Origin: Parvularia atlantis
Lineage: Eukaryota > Opisthokonta > Rotosphaerida
NCBI GenBank assembly: GCA_943704415.1
Contig: CALSCO010001705.1
Span: 1 to 48,013, forward strand
Reading direction: 5' to 3'
DNA: 48,013 nt
Position 1 is the first letter of the stretch. Each line of letters begins with the position of its first letter. The notes beneath the pieces are model-generated. The model made no database searches and was not told the origin of the DNA. It saw only the letters and a list, made by a program, of their open reading frames with translations. Below, in pieces: positions 1 through 9,661 of this stretch. Both the position numbers and the translations under genes were made by a program.

Positions 1-141
1 TTGAAACACGGACAGGTACTGACTCCTTTCCTGTGGATGTTGAATGAACGTGAATGAACTGAATGTTGTTTCTCATCCATTTTGTACTCAGGGGTACTTT
101 CTTTCTGTTGTACACGGCGGCCCACTGAAGCAATCAATTGA

Positions 142-1451
142 TCAAAAGTGGTCGGCCTTGATCGGCAGCGGCCCTTCTTGCCGGTCGCGCCCGCCTGTGC
201 CCACGGCGCTGGCCGCCGGGGCCGGCCCGGGCTCGACGGCGCCGTAGCGCAGCTCGCGCGCCGGCGCGCCGTCGAGGCTAGACATGACGTCAATGGTGTC
301 GTCCTCGGGCTCCTCGCCGCCCTCGTCCTCGTCCGGGTAGGCGTTGATCTGCGCGCGAAAGTTCCAGCGCGTGGCCTTGTTCTCGCTCTGGAGCAGGCGC
401 GCGGCGGCGGCCCGGTCGGTCGTCTTGGGCGGGAGGGCGCGCAAGATGAAGACGATGAGCCAGGTCGGGAGGAGCTCCGTCAGGAAGTAGTAGCTGAAGA
501 CGAGCTGCCAGGAGAGCGTGAGGTTGGGCGCAAAGGCGCTCGACAGCGTCAGGGCCGACCGCAGCGTCAGGAACACGGTGGCGAGCACGGTCACCCAGCC
601 GACCTCGCGCAGCTTGCGGTCGCGGCCCGGCGCCATCACCGGCGTCTGGCGCAGCAGCCAGTACAGCCGCCCGCCAAAGACCAGGAAGCCGAGCGCGGCA
701 AAGGCGATGATCACGCCGTAGAACGCCAGGTCGATCTGCTGCAGCAGCGCCTTGGAGTCCTCGCCCACGGTAGCGAGCAGCACCCTGCGCGTGGGGGGGT
801 CAGCGGCGGGGGGTGGAGGCGCCGCGCGCCCGCACCAGATCGTCAGCTGCATCAGGTACACGACCACGTTGACCGTGAGAAAGACCGCACGCAGGTGCCG
901 CGTGTACGACAGTGTCTGGTTGGACGCCTGCCCGACGATCTTGGCCCTGTGCGCGTGCACGCACGAGCCTGCATCAGCGCCGTTCCGTGCATGCTGCACG
1001 TGGGCGCGCGCACCAAAACAGGACCAGCAGCAGGTACGTTGAGAAGAAGAGGATCCCGGGCACGTCCGCCAGCACCACAAACAGCGGCGTCGAGCCGTCG
1101 ACGTCAAACACCGCGCCGGCAAACTGCGCCAGCACAAAGAAGAGCGCGCGCACTGCGGGTCCCGGGGCGGCGTGAGACGAGGGGAGGGCCCCGCACCGGC
1201 GCGGGGCACGCACGCGTGCTCATGATCACGGTGAGCAGCAGAAACAGCTTCTGCGTCGTCCACTTGAGGCTCGGCACGCGCCCATGGATCCGCGCCAGCT
1301 GCACCAGCGCCACCAGCGCCAGTAGGCCGTACAGGCCCGTCAGCACGCCCATCACTGCGCGCGTTCGCGGTCGGCGCGCGGTCGGCGGGGCGCGGCGAGC
1401 GCGCGGACCGATGTGCATCGGCCGACCCGAGTCATCATTGTCGTCGGCCAT
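142..1451 (-). CDS. TOM1/THH1 (tobamovirus-multiplication)-family seven-TM protein
   Basis: Multi-pass membrane protein of the plant TOM1/TOM3/THH1 family, known as a tonoplast/endomembrane protein; its cellular role outside plants is not established. Introns inferred at 1153-1213, 947-1013 and 785-835 leave about 376 residues. The N-terminal third carries the family signatures VPSLKWTTQKLF, then DVPGILFFSTYLLLVLFW, followed by AKIVGQA; later hydrophobic segments end in YYFLTELLPTWLIVFIL. The C-terminal tail is acidic and probably cytosolic. The 51-bp intron at 785-835 is a stop-free multiple of three; I call it an intron because it has a CTGAC motif and CAG acceptor and interrupts a membrane segment. 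The start MADDNDD lies only 16 bp after the stop of the upstream minus gene; a second in-frame ATG (MGVLTGL) about 100 bp downstream is an alternative start. Confidence 0.82.
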
Positions 1452-1467
1452 GATGGCAATCTTTGGT

Positions 1468-4400
1468 TCAGCGGCGCATGCGCGACGCGAGCTCAGACAT
1501 CATCGGGTTCGCGGGCGCCGCCCCGCCACCGCCGCCCGACGACGATGACGCCTCGCCACCGACCATCGGCTTGGACTTGTCGACCGTCACAACCTTCTTG
1601 AGCTTGCGACCCTGGTGAATCTGCGACAGCAGCGCGCCGCGGTCGCCCTCCGCCTGCGCGGGCGGCGCTAGTGCCGGCGGAGGCGGCGGTGGTGGTGCTG
1701 GAGCCGCCGGAGCCGGTGCTGGAGGTGCAGGCGCCAACGGAGGTGACGGAGCCGGTGCCGGTGCCGGGGGTGGAGCAGGCGCAGGAGCAGGCGCGGATCC
1801 AGCCGCACTAGCCGCCGCACCAGCCGACGTGCCACTCGTCGCCGCGAGAACAGACGGCCGCGAGGCGCCCCCGCCGCCGAGGCGAGGGCCGGTGTGGCCC
1901 CACTCGTCCTCGAACGGCATGAACGAGGCCGGCCGCACCTCGCCCCCCACCGGCCGCGTGTCAACGGGCAGCGCGTCCTCAGATAGACCACGGTTGCGCA
2001 GCACCTCCTGGCCGCGCCGCGCAAGGAAGCCTGAGGCCTCCAGGTTCTGCAGCGCCCGCGCCTCCTGCTCGGCCGCCAGCTCGGCCCGCCGCCGCCGCGC
2101 GTCCTCCAGCTGCTTGCGCCGCTTCTCCTCGCGCTTGGCCTCGAGCTCAGCGCGGCGGCGGTCGCGGCGGTCGCGCGGCCGAGGCGCCGTCGCAACGCCG
2201 CTTGCAGCCTCGACGTCCGCTGCACCAGCACCACCACCCGCGACGCGCTTGAAAAAGTGGATCTGACGGCCGAGCAGCGCCAGCACCTCGATGCCGAGCG
2301 CCATCGCCGCCACCGCCAGCCCGGCCAGGAACAGGAAAAACACATAGTCGTCCAGGCTCGCGCGGTCGGCCGGGCTGCGCGCGCGCACAGTCAGCCGCGC
2401 CGTTTGCTCCGCAGCAACCGTGCACGCACGTCTTGGCCGTGTACATGCCGTAGCCAAACAGCACATACACGTGCAGCAGCACGAGCAGGCCGATGTCGAC
2501 AAACTGCACCCAGACCAGCTGGGCCGGCACACCCGGTTCAGACGGCTCGCGCACGTGGCGCGCGAGGGCAGCGTTACCCGGTACGGCCGGATCACGTTGG
2601 TGAGCAGCGCCGAGATGATGATGACCGCGGCGATCGACGCGGCCGATGTGCCGGGCTGCGTGACTGAGCCGCGACGCGTGCGCGTGAGCTGCGGTGCCGC
2701 CCACGCTATACGCACCGAGAAACACAGCCAGCACGACCATGAGCAGCCGGCGGAGGTGGATGACCCAGTTCCACCAAAACTTGTCGGCGGCAAAGCTGCG
2801 CGCGCACCAGGCGTGAGCGACAGTGCGTCGCAAAGAGAGCGCGCGCACACCGGTACAGCGCCGTGATGAGCATGTGGCTCAGCATCGAGCTTTCGGGCAT
2901 CGTGCCGTCCGAGCTGATCTCGAGCGCCAGCGGGCCGAGCAGGTAGCGCTGGCGCGCACACGCACCGCTGTCAGCACGGCAGCCAGTCCCCACCCCACCG
3001 CCGACACCTTGTACGCGTAGTATGTCGCCTCAAACAACGGCAGCCCGCCCGAGTACACCAGGATCGCCACGACCGACAGCGGCAGCAGCGCTTTGTGCCC
3101 GTCCGCGGCGCACAACAGGTCTGCGCGCGTGCGCCGTCAGCGCACGGCCACGCAGCAGCTGCGAGCAGCGCGCACCGGGTGAGCGCGAAAAGTATAGCGT
3201 ATCGTCCGGCAGCGCACGGCAGTCGTAGTACAGGAACGCGGCGATGGTGAGCGGCATGTACGAAAACTCGACGTACGTGAGCAGCGCCGACAGGCACCCT
3301 GCCGGTAGCTGCGTCAGCCCGCGCAAGGACCGTGTGCGGCGCCGCGCACGCTTCAGCTGCACGGCCTGGTCGACCGACGTCCACAGGAAGCGGTCGGCGA
3401 TGAGCCGGTTGTAGGCGTACGTGCCCAGGAGAAGGCAGCCGGAGAGGAACGCAAAGACGAGCGGCATCACGAGCGTGAGGATCCTGGCGCACGCGCGCAC
3501 ACGCGAGGGCACGCGTCAGCGCCCCGGGCCCCGGCCCCCGGCGCGCTGTGTACCACAGCACGGGCCACGGCGACGCGCCCGAAAAGGCGCACTCAAACTG
3601 CGACAGCTCCCAGTTGATGTTGACGACCGAGAGGATCTGCGGCCGGGCGGCCCTGAGCCCCCGCACAGTGCACGAGCGCGCGCGCCGGCGCACCTCCAGG
3701 AAGGTCTGCGTCGTGTTCGAGTAGCCCAGGTTGATGAGCACGAGGAACGCCGTGTCTTGCAGGAAGAAGATCACGATCGGCAGCAGATGCAGCTTTGTCC
3801 ACACTGCGCCACGCGCCGCGTTAGCCCGGTAGCGTGCGCGCCAAAAGCGCACGCTTCGTCAGGTAGAACCACGCGATCCAGCTCAGGAACATCAGCACCA
3901 CGGCCAGCGCGAACGACGCCGAGCCAAAGTTGCACGGCAGGCACCTGATGCGCATCATCAGGCCCCTTCCCACATCACACGCCACACGCGCACCTCAGGT
4001 TGAGCTTGAAGTAGCCCGGCGCGCACTGCCCGCACAGCCGGCCCGTGTAGCCGTCCGCGCAGACGTTGTCGCCGCCGAGGCACGCGGCCGGCACGAGGCA
4101 CTTTGCAAACAGCGACGCGTCCAGGCTGCGCGGGCTGTCAGACGCGCCGCGCCGAGCACATCGCCGCGAGCACACACCGGTAGTAGCTGGCGGCCGCGGG
4201 CGGTACGACGACATCGGGCGCGCCGCACGTCGCTCCGGTCGGGCACGGCTGGCAGCTCGGCGCGGCGCCGTACGTGCCTGCGCGCGCCGGCCGGTCGGTG
4301 CTGGCTGCGTCCGCCTGCACCGCGCGCGCGCTGACGCACCGGCCGGGCACGCGCACACGAGACCTAGCAGCGGCGCGCTGAGGGTGCCGTTGGCGCACGG

Positions 4401-4910
4401 CAGGCACGTCTGTGAGTCGCGGTCGTAGAACGACGCGTCGTCGCACGTGAACAGCGCCGTCACCGTCACGTTCACGTCCTGCGCGCCGCCCGCCGTCAGC
4501 GCGGCGGCCCTGCCTGCACGCCGTGAGGCAGGAACCTCGACCAGTTCAACGACGTAGCCGCCCGCGGCCGTCGCGCGCGAGATCTGCACCACACCCGCTG
4601 GCTCGCCCGGCACGGGTACGCTCACGTAGCTCGCGCCGGCGGGCAGCCCCGTCGCCGTGAAGCTGACGTCGCCCTCTGCCGAGCCGCCGTCTGCCGTTGT
4701 GTCAACAACAGCGCGGGACGCGGCGCGACGCGACGCACTCGCGCCGAGCGTGATCCACAGCGCGCCAGCCGCCGGGAAGCCCGCCACGGCGACGCCGCTG
4801 CCGTTGCCCAGCAGCCCGGCGTACACCGCGCCCGGCAGCAGCGTCGGCGTGTCCGCGGCGCACACGCCCGCCGCGGCCAGCACCGCGACCACGAGCGCGA
4901 CAAGCCGCAT
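1468..4910 (-). CDS. Cys-rich multi-TM receptor-like protein with polyproline and WH2 actin-binding tail
   Basis: Domain order from the start at 4910: signal peptide (RLVALVVAVLAAAGVCA), an extracellular beta-rich stretch, then GCC2/GCC3 (ephrin-receptor-like) Cys-rich segments with CPAGTYGAAPSCQPCPTG and CGQCAPGYFK. The first three introns are near 4278-4337, 4175 and 4000. Roughly eight to ten TM segments follow (for example SFALAVVLMFLSWIAWFYL, IVIFFLQDTAFLVLINLG, FVDIGLLVLLHVYVLFGYG, FFLFLAGLAVAAMALGI). The cytosolic tail has a charged coiled coil (AELEAKREEKRRKQLEDA), a long Pro-Ala tract (about 1660-1810), and near 1560-1645 a WH2 motif, ALLSQIHQGRKLKKV, close to the verprolin/WIP type, ending in MSELASRMRR. 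WH2 binds G-actin and polyproline often binds profilin, so I infer a membrane-anchored actin regulator. The exact exon count through the TM region is uncertain; the tail itself is one uninterrupted frame. Confidence 0.75.
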
Positions 4911-4931
4911 CGCGTCGCGCGAATTCCCGTC
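4911..4931. promoter_or_regulatory. 21-bp spacer between divergent start codons
   Basis: Only 21 bp separate the minus-strand ATG (4910) of the WH2-tailed receptor from the plus-strand ATG (4932) of the secreted ependymin-like protein. No TATA or CCAAT motif is visible here. Core promoters must lie inside one or both coding regions, or one start is misplaced, though both proteins begin with convincing signal peptides. Confidence 0.6.
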
Positions 4932-5613
4932 ATGGCGCCCGTTGCTGTGGTCGCCATCGCGCTGGTTGCGCTCGTCGTTGGGGGCGCGCAGGCGCAGACG
5001 CCGCCGGTGCTGCTGCCGGCGTACGAGTGCACGTTCAACGCGAGCGGCATGGTGCCGCAGCCGTTCAGCTACGTCGGCCGCCTCTGGTACGACTACGCGC
5101 AGCTGTTCACGCGTCAGGACGTCGTCGTCGGCACGGCCACGTCGACGTCGTACCTCGACTACACGGCGGCGCTGGGCTACTCGGTGCAGAACGGCATGTG
5201 CTACGTCTACAAGAACACGAACGAGATGACCCCACCGGACGTGCTCCTGCTCTGCGAGACCGTGCGCTTCAACGGCACGACGACGATCAAGGGCCGCCCC
5301 GTCGAAGTTTGGTGCGTCGCGCTTTCTGCGGCACACGCCTGCTCACGCGCCCGCGCCTGCGCACAGGGAGGCCTACGACCCGTACTGGACGCTGGGCTCG
5401 ACGCTCGTGCAGTACATTGACCGCGCGACGTCCCAGCTCGTGCGCGTGATCAGCACCAGCCGCGGCATGGCCGTCACCATCGACTACGACGACTACGTCG
5501 TCGGCACGGTCGACCCGCGCATCTTCGCCATCCCCGACAACTGCGAGATTGCCGAGCGCCCGCCCCGGCCGCTCGACGTGCTGCCCCGCGCGCCGTTCGG
5601 CCTTCCGGCCTGA
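4932..5613 (+). CDS. Secreted ependymin/LolA-like fold protein (tentative)
   Basis: About 208 residues from two exons (intron 5312-5366 with GCTCAC branch motif). The start MAPVAVVAIALVALVVGGAQA is a clear signal peptide with cleavage near AQA. The body has a pattern I associate with ependymin-related/LolA-like secreted proteins: an early Cys (YECTFNAS), alternating hydrophobic strands, RLWYDYAQ, a Cys near NGMCYVY, GRPVEVWEAYDP, IDRATSQLVRV, and a terminal FAIPDNC. No membrane segment follows, so the product is probably secreted or lysosomal. Family assignment rests on strand pattern and cysteines only and is modest. It is divergently paired, 21 bp apart, with the WH2-tailed receptor, which hints at co-expression but proves nothing. 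A Pro-rich tail (ERPPRPLDVLPRAPFGLP) closes the protein. Confidence 0.6.
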
Positions 5614-5695
5614 TCGGGACGCCGTCGACAGTTTGTGTTTCCCTTGCTCTCTCTCTCTGTGTGCACGCTCGGAGAAGACCCGCCGACCGTGAGTA
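5614..5695 (+). promoter_or_regulatory. Pyrimidine-rich leader/promoter of the SEC20 gene
   Basis: The 82 bp between the ependymin-like stop and the SEC20 ATG hold a CT-rich run (CCCTTGCTCTCTCTCTCTG, 5641-5659), resembling a pyrimidine-rich transcription start. A GTGAGTAA directly before the ATG also resembles a splice donor, so a 5'-UTR intron cannot be excluded. Confidence 0.35.
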
Positions 5696-6684
5696 ATGGC
5701 GCCGGAGCTGGCCCCGCGCATCAACGCGCTCGCCAAGCGCACGGTGCGCGCCGCGGACGCACGCTTGGTCGGCCCGAGCTGACGTAGGCACACACCAGAT
5801 GGAGGTCGAGGCTGCCGTGCAGCGCCTCAGCGCCGACGCGGCGGGCGACGTGGCGCGGCTGGTCGAGGGCATCTGGTCACAGCTGCGCGCGTTCGAGCAA
5901 GAGCACCGCGTGCGTGCGCGCACCGCCTTGCGCGGGCTCGCGCCGCTCACGCCTGCGCAGACGCTGGCTGGCGAGGCCGAGCAGCTGGACGACGAGACGG
6001 TCAAGACCGCGATGCTCGAGAAACTGCGCCTGCGCAAGCAGATGCACCGGCAGTGCGGCTCGCGCTCGTGACACGGCGCGGCGCGCTCACCCGATGCGTA
6101 GGCTCGTGGTCTCGCTGCGCGCGGCCAACCTGCAGCTGCGCGACCGCGTCGCCCAGCAGCAGGCCCTCGAGCGCCAGCAGCTGCTCAGCGGCGGCACGCG
6201 CGTGGCCGAGGAGCGACAAAAGCTGTGCGGCGGTCGCGCGCGCGCTCGCGGATCCTCACCGCCCTGGCGCAGGACCAACGAGGCGCTCATCCGCACAGCT
6301 CAGTCGGTGACCGAGATGATGCGGCGCACGACTGGCCTGCTGCACCAAGAGGTCGAGCGCAGCAAGCAGACGGCGCAGGTGCTGGACGAGTCGTCGCGCA
6401 CGCTTGCGAGCACGCGCCACGAGGTGTGTTGCCGGCGCACAACGGGTTGTTCGCTCAGCCACTTGAGCGCGCGCACGCGCCAGCACGAGACGCTCCGCAG
6501 CACCGTGGGCGAGTCGCAGACGGCCGTGTCGCAGCTGTTCCAGCGCGACTGGGTCGACAAGCTCCTCCTCGGCTTTGCCCTCGCCGTCTTTGCGCTCGTC
6601 GTGCTCTACATCGTTCAGTCACGCCTCTTCCCCGGCGCGTTCTCTCTCTGGTCGGCCGCACGACCCGCCGGCGCTGCGCCGTGA
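5696..6684 (+). CDS. SEC20: Sec20/BNIP1-type SNARE
   Basis: Tail-anchored Q-SNARE for Golgi-to-ER retrograde fusion. Five exons with introns 5744-5798, 6053-6101, 6225-6272 and 6424-6483 give exactly 777 nt (258 residues), between human BNIP1 (228) and yeast Sec20 (383). The N-terminal half is helical and heptad-rich (VRLRKQ-type coiled coil, LRAANLQLRDRVAQQQALE). The Sec20 SNARE motif reads TEMMRRTTGLLHQEVERSKQ, then VLDESSRTLASTRHEHETL. It is followed by RDWVDKLLLGF and a C-terminal TM anchor (ALAVFALVVLYIVQSRL), the order expected for the Sec20 family. There is no ER-retrieval HDEL at the end; the tail is short and Ala/Pro-rich. The stop is 40 bp from the convergent CX9C gene. Confidence 0.88.
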
Positions 6685-6724
6685 ATGTACCTGCTGCTGT
6701 TGCGTGTGTACACAGGCCCCACGA

Positions 6725-7085
6725 TCAGATGCGCCGCAGCAGCAGCCGCAGCTTCTGGTTGATCGCCTTCTCGTTGTCGGCCGGGCGCTCCTGCGGGCGC
6801 GGTGCAGCGTCAGCCGGCGCACGCGCCCGCACACCGCCAGCAGCGCCGCACCGGCGGCGCCATCATGCAGTTGGTCAGCGCGCGCATTGGCTCGGCGCAC
6901 GGCCCGTACGGCTCGTACTGGTTGGCCGCGAGGCAGTTGACAAAGTCGCGCGCCTCGTCCGCGCACTTGATGTCCTCGACGTCGCCCTTCTCCGCCGCGA
7001 GCACGCGCCGCGGCTCCATCTGCGGCGGCAGCGGGCGCCGCGGCACGATCCGCGTCGCGAGGATGCGCAGCGGCCGCTCGCTCAT
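6725..7085 (-). CDS. Twin CX9C (CHCH) mitochondrial intermembrane-space protein
   Basis: Small 99-residue protein in two exons (intron 6791-6851). It has two CX9C motifs: [11 protein letters not shown] and [11 protein letters not shown], separated by 11 residues, the hallmark of helix-turn-helix proteins imported through Mia40 and oxidised in the intermembrane space. The C-terminal exon is basic ([16 protein letters not shown]). The loop length and basic tail look closest to CMC1-type cytochrome-oxidase assembly factors, but a CHCH protein of this size could belong to several families, so I give no symbol. I start at [12 protein letters not shown]; an upstream in-frame MPHLHS lies in the likely 5' UTR. 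It is divergent from UBA2 with 126 bp between starts. Confidence 0.78.
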
Positions 7086-7211
7086 CTGCGCGGCGCGAGC
7101 GCGTGAGCGATCGTGCGGGCACGGCGGCGAATGCAGATGCGGCATCCGACGGCCATGCGCGGCGGCGGCATGGGGCGGCTACACACAACAAAGTTGCATA
7201 TTTTCACCCAA

Positions 7212-9644
7212 ATGGCAGAACCCACCGCGCCGCTGCGGCGCGCGCTCGGCGCCGAGCTGTTTGAGCGCGTGCGCCGGGCGCGCCTACTCATGGTCGGCGC
7301 GGGCGGGATCGGCTGCGAGCTGCTCAAGGACCTGGTCATGGGCGGCTTCGAGGGGCACATCGAGGCGCGCACGCCGCGCATGCCCCGCACGGCCCGTACG
7401 GCCCGCAACGCTCACGCTCGCCGCGTCCGCGCCGCGCAGGTGGTCGACCTCGACACGATCGACCTGTCCAACCTCAACCGCCAGTTCCTCTTCCAGAAGC
7501 AGCACATCTCCAAGTCCAAGGCGCACGTCGCGCGCGAGTCGGCCCTGCGCTTCAACCCGGCCGCGCACATCGTCTCGCACCACGCGTCCATCATGGACAG
7601 CCAGTTCTCGCCCGAGGTACACGCGCCTGCTGCTCACGCCGCCCGTCCCGACCAACGCCGCGGCGCAGTTTGTCAAGCAGTTTGACGTCGTGCTCAACGC
7701 GCTGGACAACCTCGCCGCCCGCCGCCACGTCAACCGGCTCTGCCTCGCCGCCGAGGTGCCCCTGGTCGAGTCGGGCTCGGCCGGCTACCTCGGCCAGGTC
7801 ACCGTGATCCGCAAGGACACGAGCGAGTGCTTCGAGTGCCAGCCCAAGCCCGTGCCAAAGACCTTCCCCGTCTGCACCATCCGCAGCACGCCGAGGTGCG
7901 TGCAGCGCGGCACGCGCTGCGTGTGTGTTTGTCCTGACATTCGCTCGGCCCAAGCGCGCCCATCCACTGCGTCGTCTGGGCCAAGGACTACCTGTTTGCG
8001 CAGCTCTTCGGCAAGGCCGCGGACGACGAGGACGACGCACCGATCAACCCGAACGCGGAGAACGGTGGGCGCGGTCGGCGTGCGCGCGTTGGCGTGTGCT
8101 CACCACAAAGCGACGGCAGCCGAGGAGCTCCAGGCCCTGCGCCACGAGGCATCGGCCCTGCAGCGGCTGCGCGACCAGCTGGGCACGCCCGACTTTGCCG
8201 AGAAAGTCTTTCGCAAGGCACGCTACTCTGCGCGCGGTCGCGGGCGCCGCAGCTTCGCGCTGACCGGCGAAGCGCAGGTGTTTGATGCGGACGTGCAGCG
8301 CCTGGCGCGCATGGCCGACATGTGGAAGAGCCGCGCACCGCCATTGCCGCTGAGCTTTGACGCTCTCGCGCGCGCGCTCTCAAGCGGCGAGGCGCCCGCT
8401 GCGGGCGCGCTGCCCGACCAGCAGCTGTGGAGCATGGCCGTGAACGCGCGCGTGTTTGCCGAGAGTCTCTCGACGCTGTCGGCGCGCTACACCGCGTGCG
8501 TGCCGGGCCGTGTACACCTCTCCGCACCTTGACGCACGCACCAGAAGCGCGGCCCGCCCAGAGTGGTCGTTCGACAAGGACGACGCAGACATGCTCAACT
8601 TTGTCACGGCCACGACCAACCTGCGCGCGACCGTGTACGGCATCGACCGCCAGACGCGCTTCGCCGTCAAGTCGATGGCGGGCAACATCATCCCGGCCAT
8701 CGCGACCACGAACGGTGCAGTGCGCGCCTGCGGCCTGCGCGCCGCGCTCTGACGCACGCTGGCGCAGCCGTCATCGCCGGCCTGATTGTAATGGAGGTGT
8801 TCAAGCTGCTCGCGGGGCGCATGCGTGAGTGCACGACAACGTACATCGCGCACGGCGGCCGCCGGCCCAAGGCTCGCGCCGTTGCCGTGGTGGCATCCGG
8901 GCGCTGACTACGCCCGGCCGCCAGCTCCTCGTCAAAGAGAAGCTGCTCGAGCCCAACCGGCAGTGCTTCGTGTGCCAGAACCGGACGGTGACGCTGGACG
9001 TAAACGTCGGCACGTGGCGCGCCCCCACCGCGCCCGCTCATGCGCCTAACTCGCGCACCCGCAGCGACCGCCACGCTACGGCTCCTCGTGCAGGCCGTGC
9101 TGCAGAAGCAGCTGGCAATGGTCGAGCCGTCGGTGACGCAGGCGACGGCCGGTGGCGGCGGGCGGTGCGTGTGCTGCCGCACCAGTGGTTCCGCGGGCTG
9201 AGCACGCGCGCACACCAGGATGCTCTACGACGTTGAGTTTGACGACAACCTCGACAAGATGCTCAAGGCGCTCGGGATAGGCGACGGCGCGCTGCTGAGC
9301 GCCTCGGACGACACACAAGACTACCGCCTGGTGATGCACATCCGCCACCGGTGCGTGGCTCGCCAGGCCGCAGGGGCGCGTGTCGTCGCTGAGCGCCACG
9401 CAGCGACTTTGCCGACGCCGAGACCCTCTTTGAGCTGCACGGCGGGAGTACGCCGCCCGAGCCCGCCACCACGCCTGCGCCGACCGCTGCGCCCACATCT
9501 GCGCACGCGACCGGCAAGCGCAGGGCGCCCGACACGGCCGAGGGGCCGGCCGATGTCAACGACGACGAGACGATGGACCTGGTCGAGATCACCGAGCAGG
9601 ACGTGGCCGTAACCGCAAAGCGCGCGCGCACTGATGTGCTGTGA
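7212..9644 (+). CDS. UBA2: SUMO-activating enzyme catalytic subunit UBA2/SAE2
   Basis: E1 subunit that adenylates and thioesterifies SUMO. About 600 residues in roughly a dozen exons. The nucleotide-binding motif is [15 protein letters not shown]; then [16 protein letters not shown]; the catalytic cysteine lies in [12 protein letters not shown], followed by [19 protein letters not shown]. The second half keeps [41 protein letters not shown] and a zinc-type CFVC. The C-terminal ubiquitin-fold segment ([21 protein letters not shown]) is followed by an acidic, Ser/Thr-Pro tail and a basic KRARTDVL. At least three introns are GC-AG (7365-7439, 8218-8277, 8872-8924); two are stop-free multiples of three. 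GT-AG examples are 7617-7668, 7896-7954 and 9165-9218. The stop lies 17 bp from the convergent scaffold gene. Confidence 0.93.
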
Positions 9645-9661
9645 TCGCATCTACGTACAGC

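Noticed and set aside
1-141. Possible gene or repeat at the left edge
   Set aside because: Less GC-rich sequence, only a 67-codon frame without features; probably intergenic or the 3' region of the TOM1-like gene.
148-1548. Long plus-strand open frame antisense to the TOM1-like gene
   Set aside because: High GC makes stops rare on the opposite strand; composition is Arg/Pro/Ala-rich with no motif, while the minus strand encodes a recognisable membrane family.
142-4910. TOM1-like and WH2-receptor genes as one fused gene
   Set aside because: A clear TGA at 1468-1470 follows a natural WH2-type C-terminus and a new ATG with a family-typical N-terminus follows; no splice pair bridging the stop is evident.
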